Shown: positions 1 through 8,791, counted from the stretch's first letter. The stretch: DNA of 64,000 nt from Phocaeicola sartorii JCM 17136 = DSM 21941 (GCF_000614185.1 NZ_BAKM01000001.1:124001-188000); one strand, 5' to 3'. The notes: generated by a model not told the origin, from the letters alone. A program made the numbers and translations.

Positions 1-21
1 CTAAAAAATAAAGAAAGATAA

Positions 22-51
22 TTGTTTTCTTAAATATAAACTGTATCTTTG
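22..51 (+). promoter_or_regulatory. Promoter of the left cobalamin riboswitch
   Basis: A TTG at 22-24 and TATCTTTG at 44-51, 19 bases apart, match the Bacteroidales -33/-7 consensus. Transcription would begin just before the riboswitch aptamer. Confidence 0.6.
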
Positions 52-53
52 CG

Positions 54-234
54 ATGCATCGGTTCATTTATCTCCCTCCGAGGTGAATGATTAAAAGGGA
101 ATCAAGGTGAGAATCCTGAACAGTCCCGCTGCTGTATGTTTCACTAAACGCATAAGCAAAATGCCAATAACCACTGGGATAATTTCCGGGAAGGTGCTTA
201 TAGCGGAAACGAGTCAGAAGACCTGCCTGTGCAT
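54..234 (+). ncRNA. Cobalamin riboswitch (left, outside the element)
   Basis: The B12-box AGTCAGAAGACCTGCC lies at 212-227, preceded by the core AATCCTGAACAGTCCCGCTG at about 103-122; both are hallmarks of adenosylcobalamin aptamers. ATGCA at 54-58 can pair with TGCAT at 230-234 to close P1. A conserved small hairpin (GCTTTC..GAAAGAGC) follows near 250-266. No ORF follows before the integration repeat at 359 and a terminator hairpin at 391-424, so the switch has no evident target gene here. It is either an orphan chromosomal switch or the right end of another element lying to the left. Confidence 0.88.
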
Positions 235-358
235 TTATCAAATCTGAAGCTTTCGAGGAAAGAGCTTGGAACACTGAACGTAAGGGATGCCTTTAATCAC
301 ATCCGCTATTTTCTCCGTTTCACTGTCCGGAAAAGAATATCAGGTAAAAAGAACATTT

Positions 359-389
359 ATTTTAAAGTAAACTCTGCCAAGTTTATTTG
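359..389 (+). repeat. attL: left copy of a 31-bp direct repeat
   Basis: Identical over 31 bases to 17165-17195. The core is a near-palindrome, AAGTAAACT-CTGCC-AAGTTTATTT, the layout of a tyrosine-recombinase core site with two inverted arms around a short crossover region. It bounds the AT-rich accessory DNA on the left, with the integrase gene starting 174 bases inside. Confidence 0.85.
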
Positions 390-390
390 A

Positions 391-424
391 GTGCCAATTT
401 GATGGGAATCACGTTGGCATTTTT
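391..424 (+). terminator. Terminator hairpin just inside attL
   Basis: GTGCCAA at 391-397 pairs with TTGGCAT at 414-420 and is followed by a T run. It would stop transcripts coming from the left riboswitch before they reach the integrase. Confidence 0.55.
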
Positions 425-445
425 CATTTATAACAAACTGTTATA

Positions 446-476
446 TTGCATATTACAGAATTTATTCCTATTTTTG
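446..476 (+). promoter_or_regulatory. Integrase promoter
   Basis: TTG at 446-448 and TATTTTTG at 469-476, with 20 bases between, fit the Bacteroidales consensus. The predicted transcript starts just upstream of the arm-type repeats, so bound integrase could repress its own gene. Confidence 0.6.
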
Positions 477-497
477 CCAATAGTTAAAATCACTCGG

Positions 498-532
498 TTT
501 AAACCATAAAAGTTTAAACCAACTTTAAACCA
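498..532 (+). repeat. Left arm-type sites, three TTTAAACCA repeats
   Basis: TTTAAACCA occurs at 498-506, 513-521 and 524-532. Two more copies sit near the other end of the element at 17097-17105 and 17110-17118, in the same orientation. Integrases with an N-terminal arm-binding domain use repeats of this kind, outside the core site, to build the recombination complex. Confidence 0.65.
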
Positions 533-562
533 AAATAAAATTGAACCCCGAAAAATAGGATT

Positions 563-2052
563 ATGAAAGTCAGAAAAGAGTTATTCAAAAGTAAAACATT
601 AGCGAATGGAGAACACCCTATCGCCATTAGAATCCACCATAAAAAAGCCAAATTAGTAATGACGGGAGTTTCTACCAAAGCCGAATATTGGAATAAAGAA
701 AAACTTGCTGTTAAGTGTCAAGACAAAAAATATAAAGAGAAAAATAAAATTGTCAATGACGAATATCTACGAATCTTACAAAGAGTGACAGAGTTCGATA
801 CAATCAATCGTCCATACGACTTAGACCTTCTCGCATCCCATGAAGAAATTACAGCTATATATAATGAAATTGACGATAACGAGACTATTCCAATATACAC
901 TAATTTCTTTGATTTACTTGATGCCAAAATACAAACATACGAGGAAGGTAGTGCAAGAAAATATAGACAATTAAAAAATGCTTTGATTAAAATCTATGGG
1001 AATGAAATCGCAATTAAATCAATCAACAAAACATGGTTTGCAACCTTAGAAGAAAACTTAAAAAGCAAAGGAGTCAAACAAGCTAAAGAATTAATCAAAC
1101 GATTTATTACAACATATAATTGGGGATTTACAGAGGGGCATATTCTATATTATAAACCAATATCTTATAATAAGAGAGCTATACAAGCATCATTGAAAAA
1201 AGGACATTAGACCTTGAAGGATTTACCTTTCTTCAACATTTGTATAATATTGGTACAAATGAACATTTAAATAATTGGCTAAATGAGCCGTACACCTTTA
1301 ATAATAATAGCTATTTTAATGCGATAAATATCTTTTTAATCATGGTTGCATTTGACGGATTAGCCCCTATTGACTTATCATATTTACGAATGAAAGACTT
1401 AAAACGCAAGCAATACAAAAAAATGCCACTTGATTACACAAGAATTAAAGATTCTCAATATATGAAAGAATATAATACCAAAAACCAAATCATTGAATAT
1501 TATTCAGTACAATTATTGAGACAAAAGACAAAAAGAGAAGTTAATATTAAATTACCTTGTTATATTATTGATTCCCTATTATATCCCTATTATTATGATG
1601 AGGTAGGTTTCAAAAAAAAAGAAGACGATTTCATTTTAAACGTATTCGACAAAAAAACTTACTCTCAATTAAGTAAGAAGCAAATATATAGCAGAATGTC
1701 TAATTATTGGAACACTTTAGCCGATGCGCTAAATGATTACATTGCAACCATCCATAATGCACCAACTTCGCTAACAGAAAAAAGGATTACATACTATGCT
1801 GCACGACATACGGCTTTAAATGTTCTGAATGATAAAGGAGCAACATTAGAGGAAATTGCAAACATGGCAGGACATGATTTAAAAACATTAGAGAAATCAT
1901 ATTTAGGCGATTTTAATATAAAAAGAAAAGTTGAATCAAACTTAAGAATATGGGAAAATGAACCAATACAAGAAGAAGCGATTGAAAGTTCTTGGGAGAA
2001 TCAACCAAGACAAGAAGAAACGATTGAAGGTTCTTGGGAAAATCAATCATAA
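563..2052 (+). CDS. Tyrosine site-specific integrase, reading frame broken
   Basis: The first part (563-1210) carries the N-terminal arm-binding domain (begins MKVRKELFKSKTL) and the core-binding domain. The second part, in the -1 frame up to 2052, is the catalytic domain. It has the DLSYLRMKDL region, the AARHTALN box, MAGHDLKTLEKSYL with the GH pair, and a probable nucleophile Tyr in SYLGDF. The usual first catalytic Arg is not obvious (FDGLAPIDLSYL), as in some Bacteroides integrases such as IntDOT. The frames meet at an A6 run at 1196-1201. One more A would give a continuous reading (LKKRTLDLEGF), so I read the break as a homopolymer error. The C-terminus ends in near-repeats of SWENQ(P/S)RQEETIEG. 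It acts on the 31-bp att repeat. Confidence 0.85.
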
Positions 2053-2067
2053 GTACAGATACCACCG

Positions 2068-2109
2068 TAACCCCTCTCTTAGTTACCCCTCTTTGGAGGA
2101 AGGGGGGGG
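2068..2109. repeat. GC-rich repeat-hairpin between convergent genes
   Basis: TAACCCCTCT-like units occur twice in a row (2068-2077 and 2084-2092) and the second can fold with GGAGGAAGGGG at 2096-2106, followed by a G8 run. In an otherwise AT-rich element this stands out. It sits between the convergent integrase and polymerase-like genes and may act as a bidirectional terminator or be a REP-like sequence. Confidence 0.4.
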
Positions 2110-2204
2110 CTAAATTGCCAACGAGTAGTTCCTTTTTTTGTAAATTTTCTCCGCAAAAATGACTTCCTTTCAAAGTGAAAACAAGTTTCTAAACACTTTG
2201 TCTG

Positions 2205-3865
2205 CTAATTGAAAATTTTGTGCCACACAAATTCATTTGTTGCATGGTTGATATAAATTTCTGATGTCCCATCTTCCAATTCGTTTATTATGTCTCTGCA
2301 AGTTTGACACCTTGGGTGGGATTCGTCTTTGGCTATCACTTCAAAACTATCTATCAATTGATTTATTTCTTTTATGTCTTGCTCCTCTTGCTTTAGTTCT
2401 TTTACACATTCTCCGTTGAATAATAGTCAACTGATACATTGGGAAACAAGCCGACACGTTGATACTCTTTTTCTATGATTGACTGCACGAGTTCAGGAGT
2501 ACATTGGTCGTTAACTTTCGTATCTAAGACTACAATTGCATCATGTATTGTCAGCACTTTAAATCGTTTGGCGTACAGTTTGATTAATGTACTCCTGAAT
2601 ATATCACTTTCAATGCGCATCATTTGGTTAGCCAAGAAAGTACGGTCTTCTCTTTTACTTTCCTTCACCAATTTATAAACACTTGGATATTTCTTTTTAA
2701 ATGACTTGGCAAAATCTTTTCCTTTTGTCGTCAGTGTCTTAGAATAAAAGACTTCACGGAATAGCGTTACTTTAATGTCAGAACGTAATAATCGTTTAAA
2801 CTCGTCCAATCTCGTAAAATCATCCCAAAATATCCCCTTTGAAGTATTATAAATGTATTCCCAAATATCATTGGGGATATTTGCAATTTTTTCTTTTCGT
2901 ATTCCATTATTTATCAATAAATTACATACTTGTTTACTAACAGAACAGTAAGAGTTATCTATATTAGAAAGATTATTATATAATATATGTAAGATATTAT
3001 CATTTATATTATATCTTTCTATTATTAGTTTGTTAAATAACAAAGGGTGACTATTATGAATATCTATAGAAAATTTTATATTAAGAAAATTCTTAAATAT
3101 TCTTGGTGATTGGGTTAAGATTGAATATATACGTAAGTTGCTATCAATAGATAATATGTTAAAGTTTCCTTTGTCATATTCATTTATGATATAAGTAAAA
3201 TATTCTTTTGATTTTAAACTAATAAAATGATGTCTATTCCTATAATCTTCTGCTTCTTCTCTATGCGATAATTTGAGTATTTTCAACGATTTTGTAAAAT
3301 TATCGTATAATTTATCCCCCATTTCAGATTTTATCTTCTGAATTTGTATCTGCTCATATTTTTTCAATTCTTGTTGCATCTTGTCGGAATATTCTTCAAT
3401 ATAAGATGAATATTTCATTTCCGATACAGTGGGCAAATTAGGATTAAGTTCAATTAAACGAGCCTGAATAGATGGTATATAACTACTTGATACTTTTATA
3501 ATACCCAATGTCTCCAATGTCTTCAACATATCAATATAAACATGTCCCAATACAGTTTGTAATATTTGGGAATTAAAACGGGTAAAGTTTCCCTCTCTGT
3601 TAGATTTGCACCGTTGTATAAGTCGATGAATGAAGAAAGCATATTTCTTATATAATATTTGTTTTTTTGGCAATGGCTTGTTTGCTCCTTCAACAGTTTC
3701 GATTTTGGCAACAAAACTACTATCACAAGTTACCTTATCGAAATTAGTGATAGTCCATTGAGGTTGATTTTGATTTTTCAACAACTCTATATGTTTCTCA
3801 ATTATTGCATCAATACTTATATCTTTGAAAGTATATATAAGTTGCTTCATTGGTAACTTTCCCAT
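2205..3865 (-). CDS. Polymerase-like protein with PolA/T7-type palm motifs (3' end frame-broken)
   Basis: The main frame (3865 to 2402) encodes 487 residues. Near residue 268 is SIDIHNSHPLL, like motif A of single-subunit polymerases. Residues 364-400 (IKVTLFREVFYSK...KKYPSVYKLVK) resemble the motif B region. FLANQMMRIESDIF near 412 resembles the N-x-x-x-Q/R-x-x-x-ADI helix of family A enzymes. LTIHDAIVV near 438 matches the HDE/HDS motif C. The N-terminal half is lysine-rich and unrecognised. A further 70 codons lie open in another frame down to 2205 (ending VWHKIFN, with a CxxC). One extra T would join them (VDYYFNGECVKEL), consistent with the homopolymer errors elsewhere. It may be a replication polymerase or primase for the element. 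The fold assignment is inference from motifs. Confidence 0.5.
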
Positions 3866-4025
3866 ATTTTCGTGTTATTTATTGCGTTTTTATTCATCTT
3901 TTTTGCAAGTATGGTAATAAGTATATAAATTCAACTATATGTATTATATTATTGAATATCAATTGTATAAATCAAAAGCCACACCATTGTACATAGACAT
4001 GAAACAGTTGGCTATATGATTTTTT

Positions 4026-4319
4026 TTATTTTACAGGCTGTTTGTAACGGGTAAGAAGATTTTCCATATCTTGAAGGGAAGTGACTTTAAAGATTTCATT
4101 CCCAATCTCAATATATCCGTTAATATTTTCATTTGCTTCTTTTTCAAACAGTTCTTGTATTGGCACTTCCAATGCAGCAGCAATTTTTTCCAATATTGCA
4201 ACAGATGGATTGCCATTAATATGGTTACTTAATCCAACACGATTAATCCCCATTTTGTCAGCCAATGTTTGAACCGTCATGTTCTTTTCTTTAATAACCT
4301 CTTTAATTCGTAGCGCCAT
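4026..4319 (-). CDS. XRE-family helix-turn-helix repressor
   Basis: The 97-residue protein has a Cro/CI-type HTH at residues 5-60 (MTVQTLADKMGINRVGLSNH, then AAALEVPIQELF) and a short C-terminal tail. Its start is supported by a minus-strand -7 box, TATATTTG, at 4344-4351. It is divergent from the 4492 gene, and the intergenic region holds ATATACG boxes that overlap its own promoter. The likely role is autoregulation and control of the rightward promoter, as in phage and island switch regions. Confidence 0.85.
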   Translation of the reverse strand: MALRIKEVIKEKNMTVQTLADKMGINRVGLSNHINGNPSVAILEKIAAALEVPIQELFEKEANENINGYIEIGNEIFKVTSLQDMENLLTRYKQPVK

Positions 4320-4343
4320 AAGTATTCATTTTTATTATAAATA

Positions 4344-4457
4344 CAAATATACGTTTCTTTTTAATATGTATATTGATAGATATACGTAAAATAAGTTAAT
4401 GTAGTTCTAAAAATATACGATTTTATTTGTATATGTATATCAAAAGCACTACATTTG
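4344..4457. promoter_or_regulatory. Divergent promoters with a phased operator array
   Basis: The leftward -7 box is at 4344-4351 (reverse strand). The rightward promoter is TTTG at 4426-4429 and TACATTTG at 4450-4457, with 20 bases between. ATATACG occurs at 4347, 4380 and 4413, spaced exactly 33 bases. ATATGTATAT occurs at 4364 and 4431, close to the half-period. The boxes overlap the leftward -7 and sit between the rightward -33 and -7, as expected for repressor operators. Confidence 0.65.
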
Positions 4458-4491
4458 CAACATGATAAGGAATCAATAACACTACAATAAT

Positions 4492-4797
4492 ATGAAACGA
4501 TACGATAAAAAACAAGTGATGAAAGACGCTCACAGAATTTACAGTAACGATTTTCAACGCAAGGGGCGCACATGGTCGGAGTGTTTGACAGCGGCTTGGA
4601 GTTGGGAAAAAGATGCTGTTAGAGTTCGTGAGGCGAAAGCAGCAAGGCTTGATGCAATGATAGCCGCAAGTTGGAAAGCGCACAACGAAAGAAAAGAAGC
4701 CAAGACAAATGAGAATTGGTATAAAGGAATTGATTCAGAAACTCTTTCTTATGCAATGGGATATGGAAGAGGTAACAATTTCTATTGTGGTGACTAA
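4492..4797 (+). CDS. Small hypothetical protein of mobile elements
   Basis: The 101-residue, basic, helix-rich protein contains KDAHRIYSNDFQRKGRTWSECL followed by AAWSWEK. I recognise this AH-x-W-x-x-L-x-x-AW pattern from small phage and island proteins of Bacteroidetes with no known function. It is the first gene to the right of the operator array and would be repressed by the XRE protein. A second small gene follows 33 bases downstream, suggesting one early operon. Confidence 0.6.
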   Translation: MKRYDKKQVMKDAHRIYSNDFQRKGRTWSECLTAAWSWEKDAVRVREAKAARLDAMIAASWKAHNERKEAKTNENWYKGIDSETLSYAMGYGRGNNFYCGD

Positions 4798-4830
4798 TTA
4801 AAAGAGTATTAATCAATTAATAATAAAGAA

Positions 4831-5163
4831 ATGCAAGCAATAATTTTAAACGGTATTACAGCGACAAGAGCGAGAGTTGTTACAGTGCGCACAAACGCAC
4901 GTGAAATAGATGGGATTTCAAAGGCAATTTTGATTGAACAACTGAAAAACAAGTTGAAAAGTGGCAAAATCGTAAAATTCGCCTACTTAAAAAGTAATGG
5001 TGAAGTTCGTATTGCATTTGGCACTACCCATCCCGATTTTGTGAAAGACAAAGTTTGTGGTTGGGGCGCAAGTCGTGAAAATTATGCTACTACTGCTTAT
5101 TTTGACTTGGAAAAATGCAGTTGGCGTTCCTTCCGATGGGAGAATCTAATAGCGGTATTTTAA
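4831..5163 (+). CDS. Small hypothetical protein, DUF2693-like
   Basis: 110 residues. The central part FAYLKSNGEVRIAFGTTHPDF and the C-terminal YFDLEKCSWRSFRWENL resemble the DUF2693 family (K-x-G-x-x-R-x-x-x-GT and Y-D-x-x-x-x-x-WRSF), found in phages and islands of Bacteroidetes. The family name is from memory and unverified. The function is unknown. It is probably co-transcribed with the gene at 4492. Confidence 0.6.
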   Translation: MQAIILNGITATRARVVTVRTNAREIDGISKAILIEQLKNKLKSGKIVKFAYLKSNGEVRIAFGTTHPDFVKDKVCGWGASRENYATTAYFDLEKCSWRSFRWENLIAVF

Positions 5164-5251
5164 TATTCACTAATGCACAAAGTGAATATTGTATTGAATG
5201 CCAACGACTTAAATAATTTTGCTATTTTGAGGTATTGATATGATATTCACT
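5162..5251. repeat. ATATTCACT inverted and direct repeats
   Basis: AATATTCACT at 5162-5171 pairs perfectly with AGTGAATATT at 5181-5190, and a third copy, ATATTCACT, lies at 5243-5251. The set is immediately upstream of the second recombinase gene. It may be a terminator for the upstream gene, an operator, or recombination sites. Confidence 0.45.
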
Positions 5252-5282
5252 TTTATTTAATAACTAACAAAATTGAACATTT

Positions 5283-5870
5283 ATGAGCTTGAAATATAGT
5301 CAGACAACAAGTGATTATTTGGAGTGGAAAGACGCAATGAATTTAATTCGCACCCTATATCGGGATGGCAAATTTCAAATGTCTTTGTTCGTTTCAATCG
5401 GTTGTTTTTGGGGACTAAGAGTTTCCGATATATTGGCTTTACGTTGGAAGCAGATTTTGCATGTGGATGAATTTTGTATTATTGAGAAGAAAACGGGAAA
5501 AAGTAGAACCATACGGATTAACCCACAATTGAAAAGGCATATTTCGGACTGTTACCAACAAATTCACCCCATTGGTGTAGATGCTCCTATACTTGTCAGC
5601 CAAAAGGGAAGCGTATTCACTGTGCAGCGTATCAATGTGATTTTAAAGGAGATTAAAACAAAATATGATTTGTCAGTTGGGAATTTCAGTTGCCATAGTC
5701 TTCGTAAGACTTTTGGGCGACAAGTTTATAATGTAAATAGCGATAGTGCGGAACTCGCTCTAATAAAGTTGATGGAATTATTCAACCATAGTTCCGTAGC
5801 CATTACCAAACGATATTTGGGGCTTCGTACAGAAGAACTACTCCAAACCTATGATTGTTTGACCTTTTAG
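5283..5870 (+). CDS. Minimal tyrosine recombinase
   Basis: 195 residues, essentially only the catalytic domain. The full catalytic set is visible: Arg in WGLRVSDIL, Lys in KKTGKSRT, HxxR in CHSLRKTFG, His in LFNHSSVA and Tyr in ITKRYLGL. The arm-binding and core-binding domains of the larger integrase are absent. Small recombinases like this in Bacteroidetes act as accessory or inversion recombinases. The substrate here is unknown, but the ATATTCACT repeats just upstream are candidates. Confidence 0.85.
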   Translation: MSLKYSQTTSDYLEWKDAMNLIRTLYRDGKFQMSLFVSIGCFWGLRVSDILALRWKQILHVDEFCIIEKKTGKSRTIRINPQLKRHISDCYQQIHPIGVDAPILVSQKGSVFTVQRINVILKEIKTKYDLSVGNFSCHSLRKTFGRQVYNVNSDSAELALIKLMELFNHSSVAITKRYLGLRTEELLQTYDCLTF

Positions 5871-5903
5871 TATATATTTGTCTTATAAACAGCTCATAGA
5901 ACG

Positions 5904-6180
5904 TTGTCAAATTCGCTTTTAATGTATATCTTTGCATTGCCGTTGGTTTGCAATGGCAGACATAGTATATAAGGAAGCGTTTGGCTTTATTCTGAATCAA
6001 GGAATCTCGACAATTCATTGTACAGTAGGAATAGAAAAACGTTCTCCCTTTGGCGTGTTATATATGTACCATAACATATAATCGTCAAGGGTGGAGCTGT
6101 TTATTTATCTTCTGTACGGGCAGTCGAGAGCCTCTTGGTGAGATAAACAAAACAGACTCCACTTCCTTTTTTTATAACCC
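5904..6180 (+). ncRNA. Candidate structured non-coding RNA
   Basis: A promoter (TTG 5904-5906, TATCTTTG 5927-5934, 20 apart) is followed by about 235 bases with no ORF. The segment contains a CATTGC..GCAATG hairpin near 5935-5957, TTATAT..ATATAA near 6059-6081 and a long imperfect stem, GTGGAGCTGTTTATTTATCT at 6091-6110 with its partner at 6141-6162, then a T7 tract. The next gene starts at 6220, so it could be a free small RNA or a long structured leader for the membrane operon. I see no reverse transcriptase that would make it a retron RNA. Confidence 0.45.
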
Positions 6181-6219
6181 TCCCTTTTGAGTCTGTGGGA
6201 AACATATTTTACGGATATT

Positions 6220-7329
6220 ATGGCACATGAAAAAATAACTTGTCCCTTTTGTGGTGGGATGGTTACTGTTGGTTCTGTGTGTGAATATTGTGGAAACTTT
6301 GTTTCTTCAACATCCTTTAAAGTTGATGGAGAAAAAAAAGACACAATACACACTTCAAAACAAGAAACCATTAGGGCTGTTCAAAATACAGAAAATGGGA
6401 AATGGGGTGTGTTGGATTCAGAAGGATTGCAAATTGTTCCTTTTGAATATGATAGTGTGCGTATAGTTCTTCCCTTTGTGATTATAGGCAAAAAAATGTC
6501 TTTGCGAAATAATGGAGAAAAACTATTGTTGGGGGCGTACAGTATCAAGTCAAAGAAGATATTAGTTCCTATTGAATATGATTGGATTGACGTTAAAAGT
6601 TATCGTTTGGAAGATGGTAAATGCTTTTACTTGGAAACAGCAAAAAATGTACTTGCTACGGTTCGTAATGAATTGAGGAGGGTTCGCAAATATGGCTTAT
6701 ATAATGGCAACAGTGAAATAGAACTGTTGCCATGTAAATATGAACGGTTTTCTTATTATGAAGGTGGTAGTTACCTTATATTTAGTGAAAACGATAAAAG
6801 CGGATTATGCAACATTCGAGAAGGAGAAGTTATGTTTCCTTGTATTTATAAAAATATATGGCTAATAGGCAAATACGTTGAAGTAACAGAAGATAAATAC
6901 AGAGGATTGTACGATATTTCAAGTAATTATCCGATTCAAATATTACCAATTCTTTATGAGGAAATACGTTTGACTGATAATTGGTTACTTGTAAAAAAAC
7001 AATATTGGGGAATATCAAATTATGCAGGTGAGGAAATTATACCTTGCCGATATGATAAAATAGAATATGATGGAGAGAATAAGCTACGTTTGTTTTATGA
7101 TAATCAAACTAAACATGTGTTACAAATTGAATTAGATGGTGATAAGGTGGTGAAAGGGGATGCTCCTCATTTATCATCTGTAATATTGTCGCTCATTTTT
7201 TCTTTCTTTTCTTTTTTCTTTCTTAGTTTCCTTGCGGATGATTATTGGGTAGGAGTTGTTTTTTCTTCAATAACTGTTTGTTTTCCTTTGTTTCTTTATA
7301 TTCATAATAAAAAATATGAAATACGATGA
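6220..7329 (+). CDS. Zinc-ribbon, WG-repeat membrane protein
   Basis: I start at ATG 6220 (MAHEKITCPFCGG); the same frame is open a little further upstream without a good start. Residues 8-27 form a zinc ribbon (CPFCGG...CEYCG). Residues about 55-310 hold WG-type beta repeats (GKWGVLDSEGLQIVPFEYD, GLYNGNSEIELLPCKYE, GLCNIREGEVMFPCIYK, GLYDISSNYPIQILPILYE, WGISNYAGEEIIPCRYD). The C-terminus has two hydrophobic segments (about 315-360). It is therefore a membrane-anchored protein with a large repeat domain, likely for binding. The stop overlaps the next start (ATGA), so the two are translationally coupled. Function unknown. Confidence 0.8.
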   Translation: MAHEKITCPFCGGMVTVGSVCEYCGNFVSSTSFKVDGEKKDTIHTSKQETIRAVQNTENGKWGVLDSEGLQIVPFEYDSVRIVLPFVIIGKKMSLRNNGEKLLLGAYSIKSKKILVPIEYDWIDVKSYRLEDGKCFYLETAKNVLATVRNELRRVRKYGLYNGNSEIELLPCKYERFSYYEGGSYLIFSENDKSGLCNIREGEVMFPCIYKNIWLIGKYVEVTEDKYRGLYDISSNYPIQILPILYEEIRLTDNWLLVKKQYWGISNYAGEEIIPCRYDKIEYDGENKLRLFYDNQTKHVLQIELDGDKVVKGDAPHLSSVILSLIFSFFSFFFLSFLADDYWVGVVFSSITVCFPLFLYIHNKKYEIR

Positions 7330-8432
7330 ACCTTGTAGATGTAATTAAGTGTGAGGTAAACGACAAGGAACTTGTGTACAAGTTTTCGCCTGAAAATTTG
7401 CGATTAGGTTCGCAATTGGTTATATATCCAACTCAGACAGCTTTTTTTGTAAAAGGCGGTGTGATTTTGGATGAATTTATTTGTGGTACATACACTTTAA
7501 AAACGGAGAACATTCCGTTATTGGGTAAACTGATAAATCTTCCTTTCAATGGGCAGACACCTTTTAAAGCGGAGGTTTGGTTTATCAATCAAATAGCCAT
7601 TCTTGATTGTAAATGGGGTACAGCAAGCCCGATACAGATTGAAGACCCGAAATATGGGATTATCGTACCAATAAGGGCATTTGGACAGTATGGGTTTAAA
7701 ATTATCAGCCCACGACAATTCTTGGAAAGTTTGGTAAGCAATATGACTTCGTTCACTGTAGAGAAACTTACCAATTATTTTAGGGGGATTATAATGTCTA
7801 AACTGACAAATATTGTTTCAGAAAAATTGTCCCAAGATGGAATATCGGTGATTAATATAAATTCACACATAAGTGACATATCCGAATTTTGCCAACAACG
7901 CATTGGCGTTGAATTTGAGAAGTACGGACTTAAACTTGAAAATTTCAATGTAATAGGAATTAATGTTCAAGAGAACGACCCAAGTTTTATCCGTTTGAAA
8001 GAAGCTAAAGACTTGGCAGCACGTTTAAAAATAACGGGAAAGGATGTGTACCAAATGGAGCGTAGTTTCAATGTTTTGGAGAATGCGGCTTCCAATGAAG
8101 GAGGTGGGCTTGTCAGCTCAGGCGTTGGAATTGGAATGGGACTAAATATAGGTAATCAAGTCGGTAGTATGGCGATGAACACATTAAATGTTAATCCCCC
8201 ATCATTAACAGTGCCTCCCCCATTGCCCGTCCAAGAATATTATATTGCGGTCAATGGGCAGCAACAAGGGGCTTTTGACTTCAATACTATTAAAGTGAAT
8301 ATTGAAAACGGGACAATTCAGGGAAATACTTTAATTTGGAAAAAGGGGATGGCTAATTGGGGATTTATATCCCAACTTCCTGAATTTTCGTCTTTCTTCA
8401 ATGAGTTACCTCCCAAGTTACCAACCATGTAA
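7326..8432 (+). CDS. SPFH-domain protein with C-terminal GYF_2 domain
   Basis: 368 residues. Residues about 25-235 resemble the SPFH (stomatin/flotillin-like) family of 'virion core protein' or YdjI type (PTQTAFFVKGG, PIRAFGQYGFKIISPRQFLESL, LKLENFNVIGINV). A glycine-rich linker follows (EGGGLVSSGVGIGMG), then a proline patch (PPSLTVPPPLPV). The end is a GYF_2 domain (YYIAVNGQQQGAFDF...GNTLIWKKGMANWGF). SPFH proteins oligomerise on membranes and GYF_2 domains bind proline-rich or membrane partners. It starts inside the stop of the WG gene and is followed 11 bases later by a membrane protein, so I read a membrane-associated complex. Confidence 0.8.
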   Translation: MNLVDVIKCEVNDKELVYKFSPENLRLGSQLVIYPTQTAFFVKGGVILDEFICGTYTLKTENIPLLGKLINLPFNGQTPFKAEVWFINQIAILDCKWGTASPIQIEDPKYGIIVPIRAFGQYGFKIISPRQFLESLVSNMTSFTVEKLTNYFRGIIMSKLTNIVSEKLSQDGISVININSHISDISEFCQQRIGVEFEKYGLKLENFNVIGINVQENDPSFIRLKEAKDLAARLKITGKDVYQMERSFNVLENAASNEGGGLVSSGVGIGMGLNIGNQVGSMAMNTLNVNPPSLTVPPPLPVQEYYIAVNGQQQGAFDFNTIKVNIENGTIQGNTLIWKKGMANWGFISQLPEFSSFFNELPPKLPTM

Positions 8433-8443
8433 TTTTATCGGCT

Positions 8444-8788
8444 ATGAAACAGATTATAATAGTAATAGGAATAATCCTTTTAGTTGCCAATCTACTGTTT
8501 GGCTTGATACTTCCATCTTATGAAGTGTTCAACTTGTTTGTCAGTAGTTTGGTTATAGTCGCTACTACTGCGTTATTATTTTGTTTGAATGTGGTGACAT
8601 TGAAAGATGGTTTTAAAATATCGTTACATGTACTGTTTTCCATATTGGGAGCTATAGAGTTTGTATTATCATTGTTTTCTTCCAAAACTTTTGAAAACAA
8701 TTGGTTTCTATTGGTAATAGTATTGTCTCTTGCAGTACAAAGTATCATTCTGTTAATTACTAACAAGGTCTCAACTAAAATTAAATAG
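8444..8788 (+). CDS. Four-helix integral membrane protein
   Basis: 114 residues, almost entirely hydrophobic, with four predicted membrane helices (about 3-24, 28-50, 58-80, 87-107) and a basic C-terminus. No family recognised. It is tightly packed between the SPFH gene (11-base gap) and the next zinc-ribbon gene (3-base gap), so it is probably a structural partner of that complex. Confidence 0.7.
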   Translation: MKQIIIVIGIILLVANLLFGLILPSYEVFNLFVSSLVIVATTALLFCLNVVTLKDGFKISLHVLFSILGAIEFVLSLFSSKTFENNWFLLVIVLSLAVQSIILLITNKVSTKIK

Positions 8789-8791
8789 GAA

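Noticed and set aside
68..274. A 68-codon ORF on the minus strand across the left riboswitch
   Set aside because: It lies entirely over the conserved aptamer and has no promoter; the riboswitch explains the sequence.
1196..1240. Programmed -1 frameshift in the integrase gene
   Set aside because: The A6 run is not in the right phase for a classic slippery heptamer, and the same kind of break appears in many unrelated genes of the window.
4347..4420. CRISPR-like array (units every 33 bases)
   Set aside because: Repeats are only 7-8 bases, there are three, and no cas genes are near; an operator array fits better.
5904..6180. Retron or group II intron RNA
   Set aside because: No reverse transcriptase gene is in the island and no intron domain V is visible.
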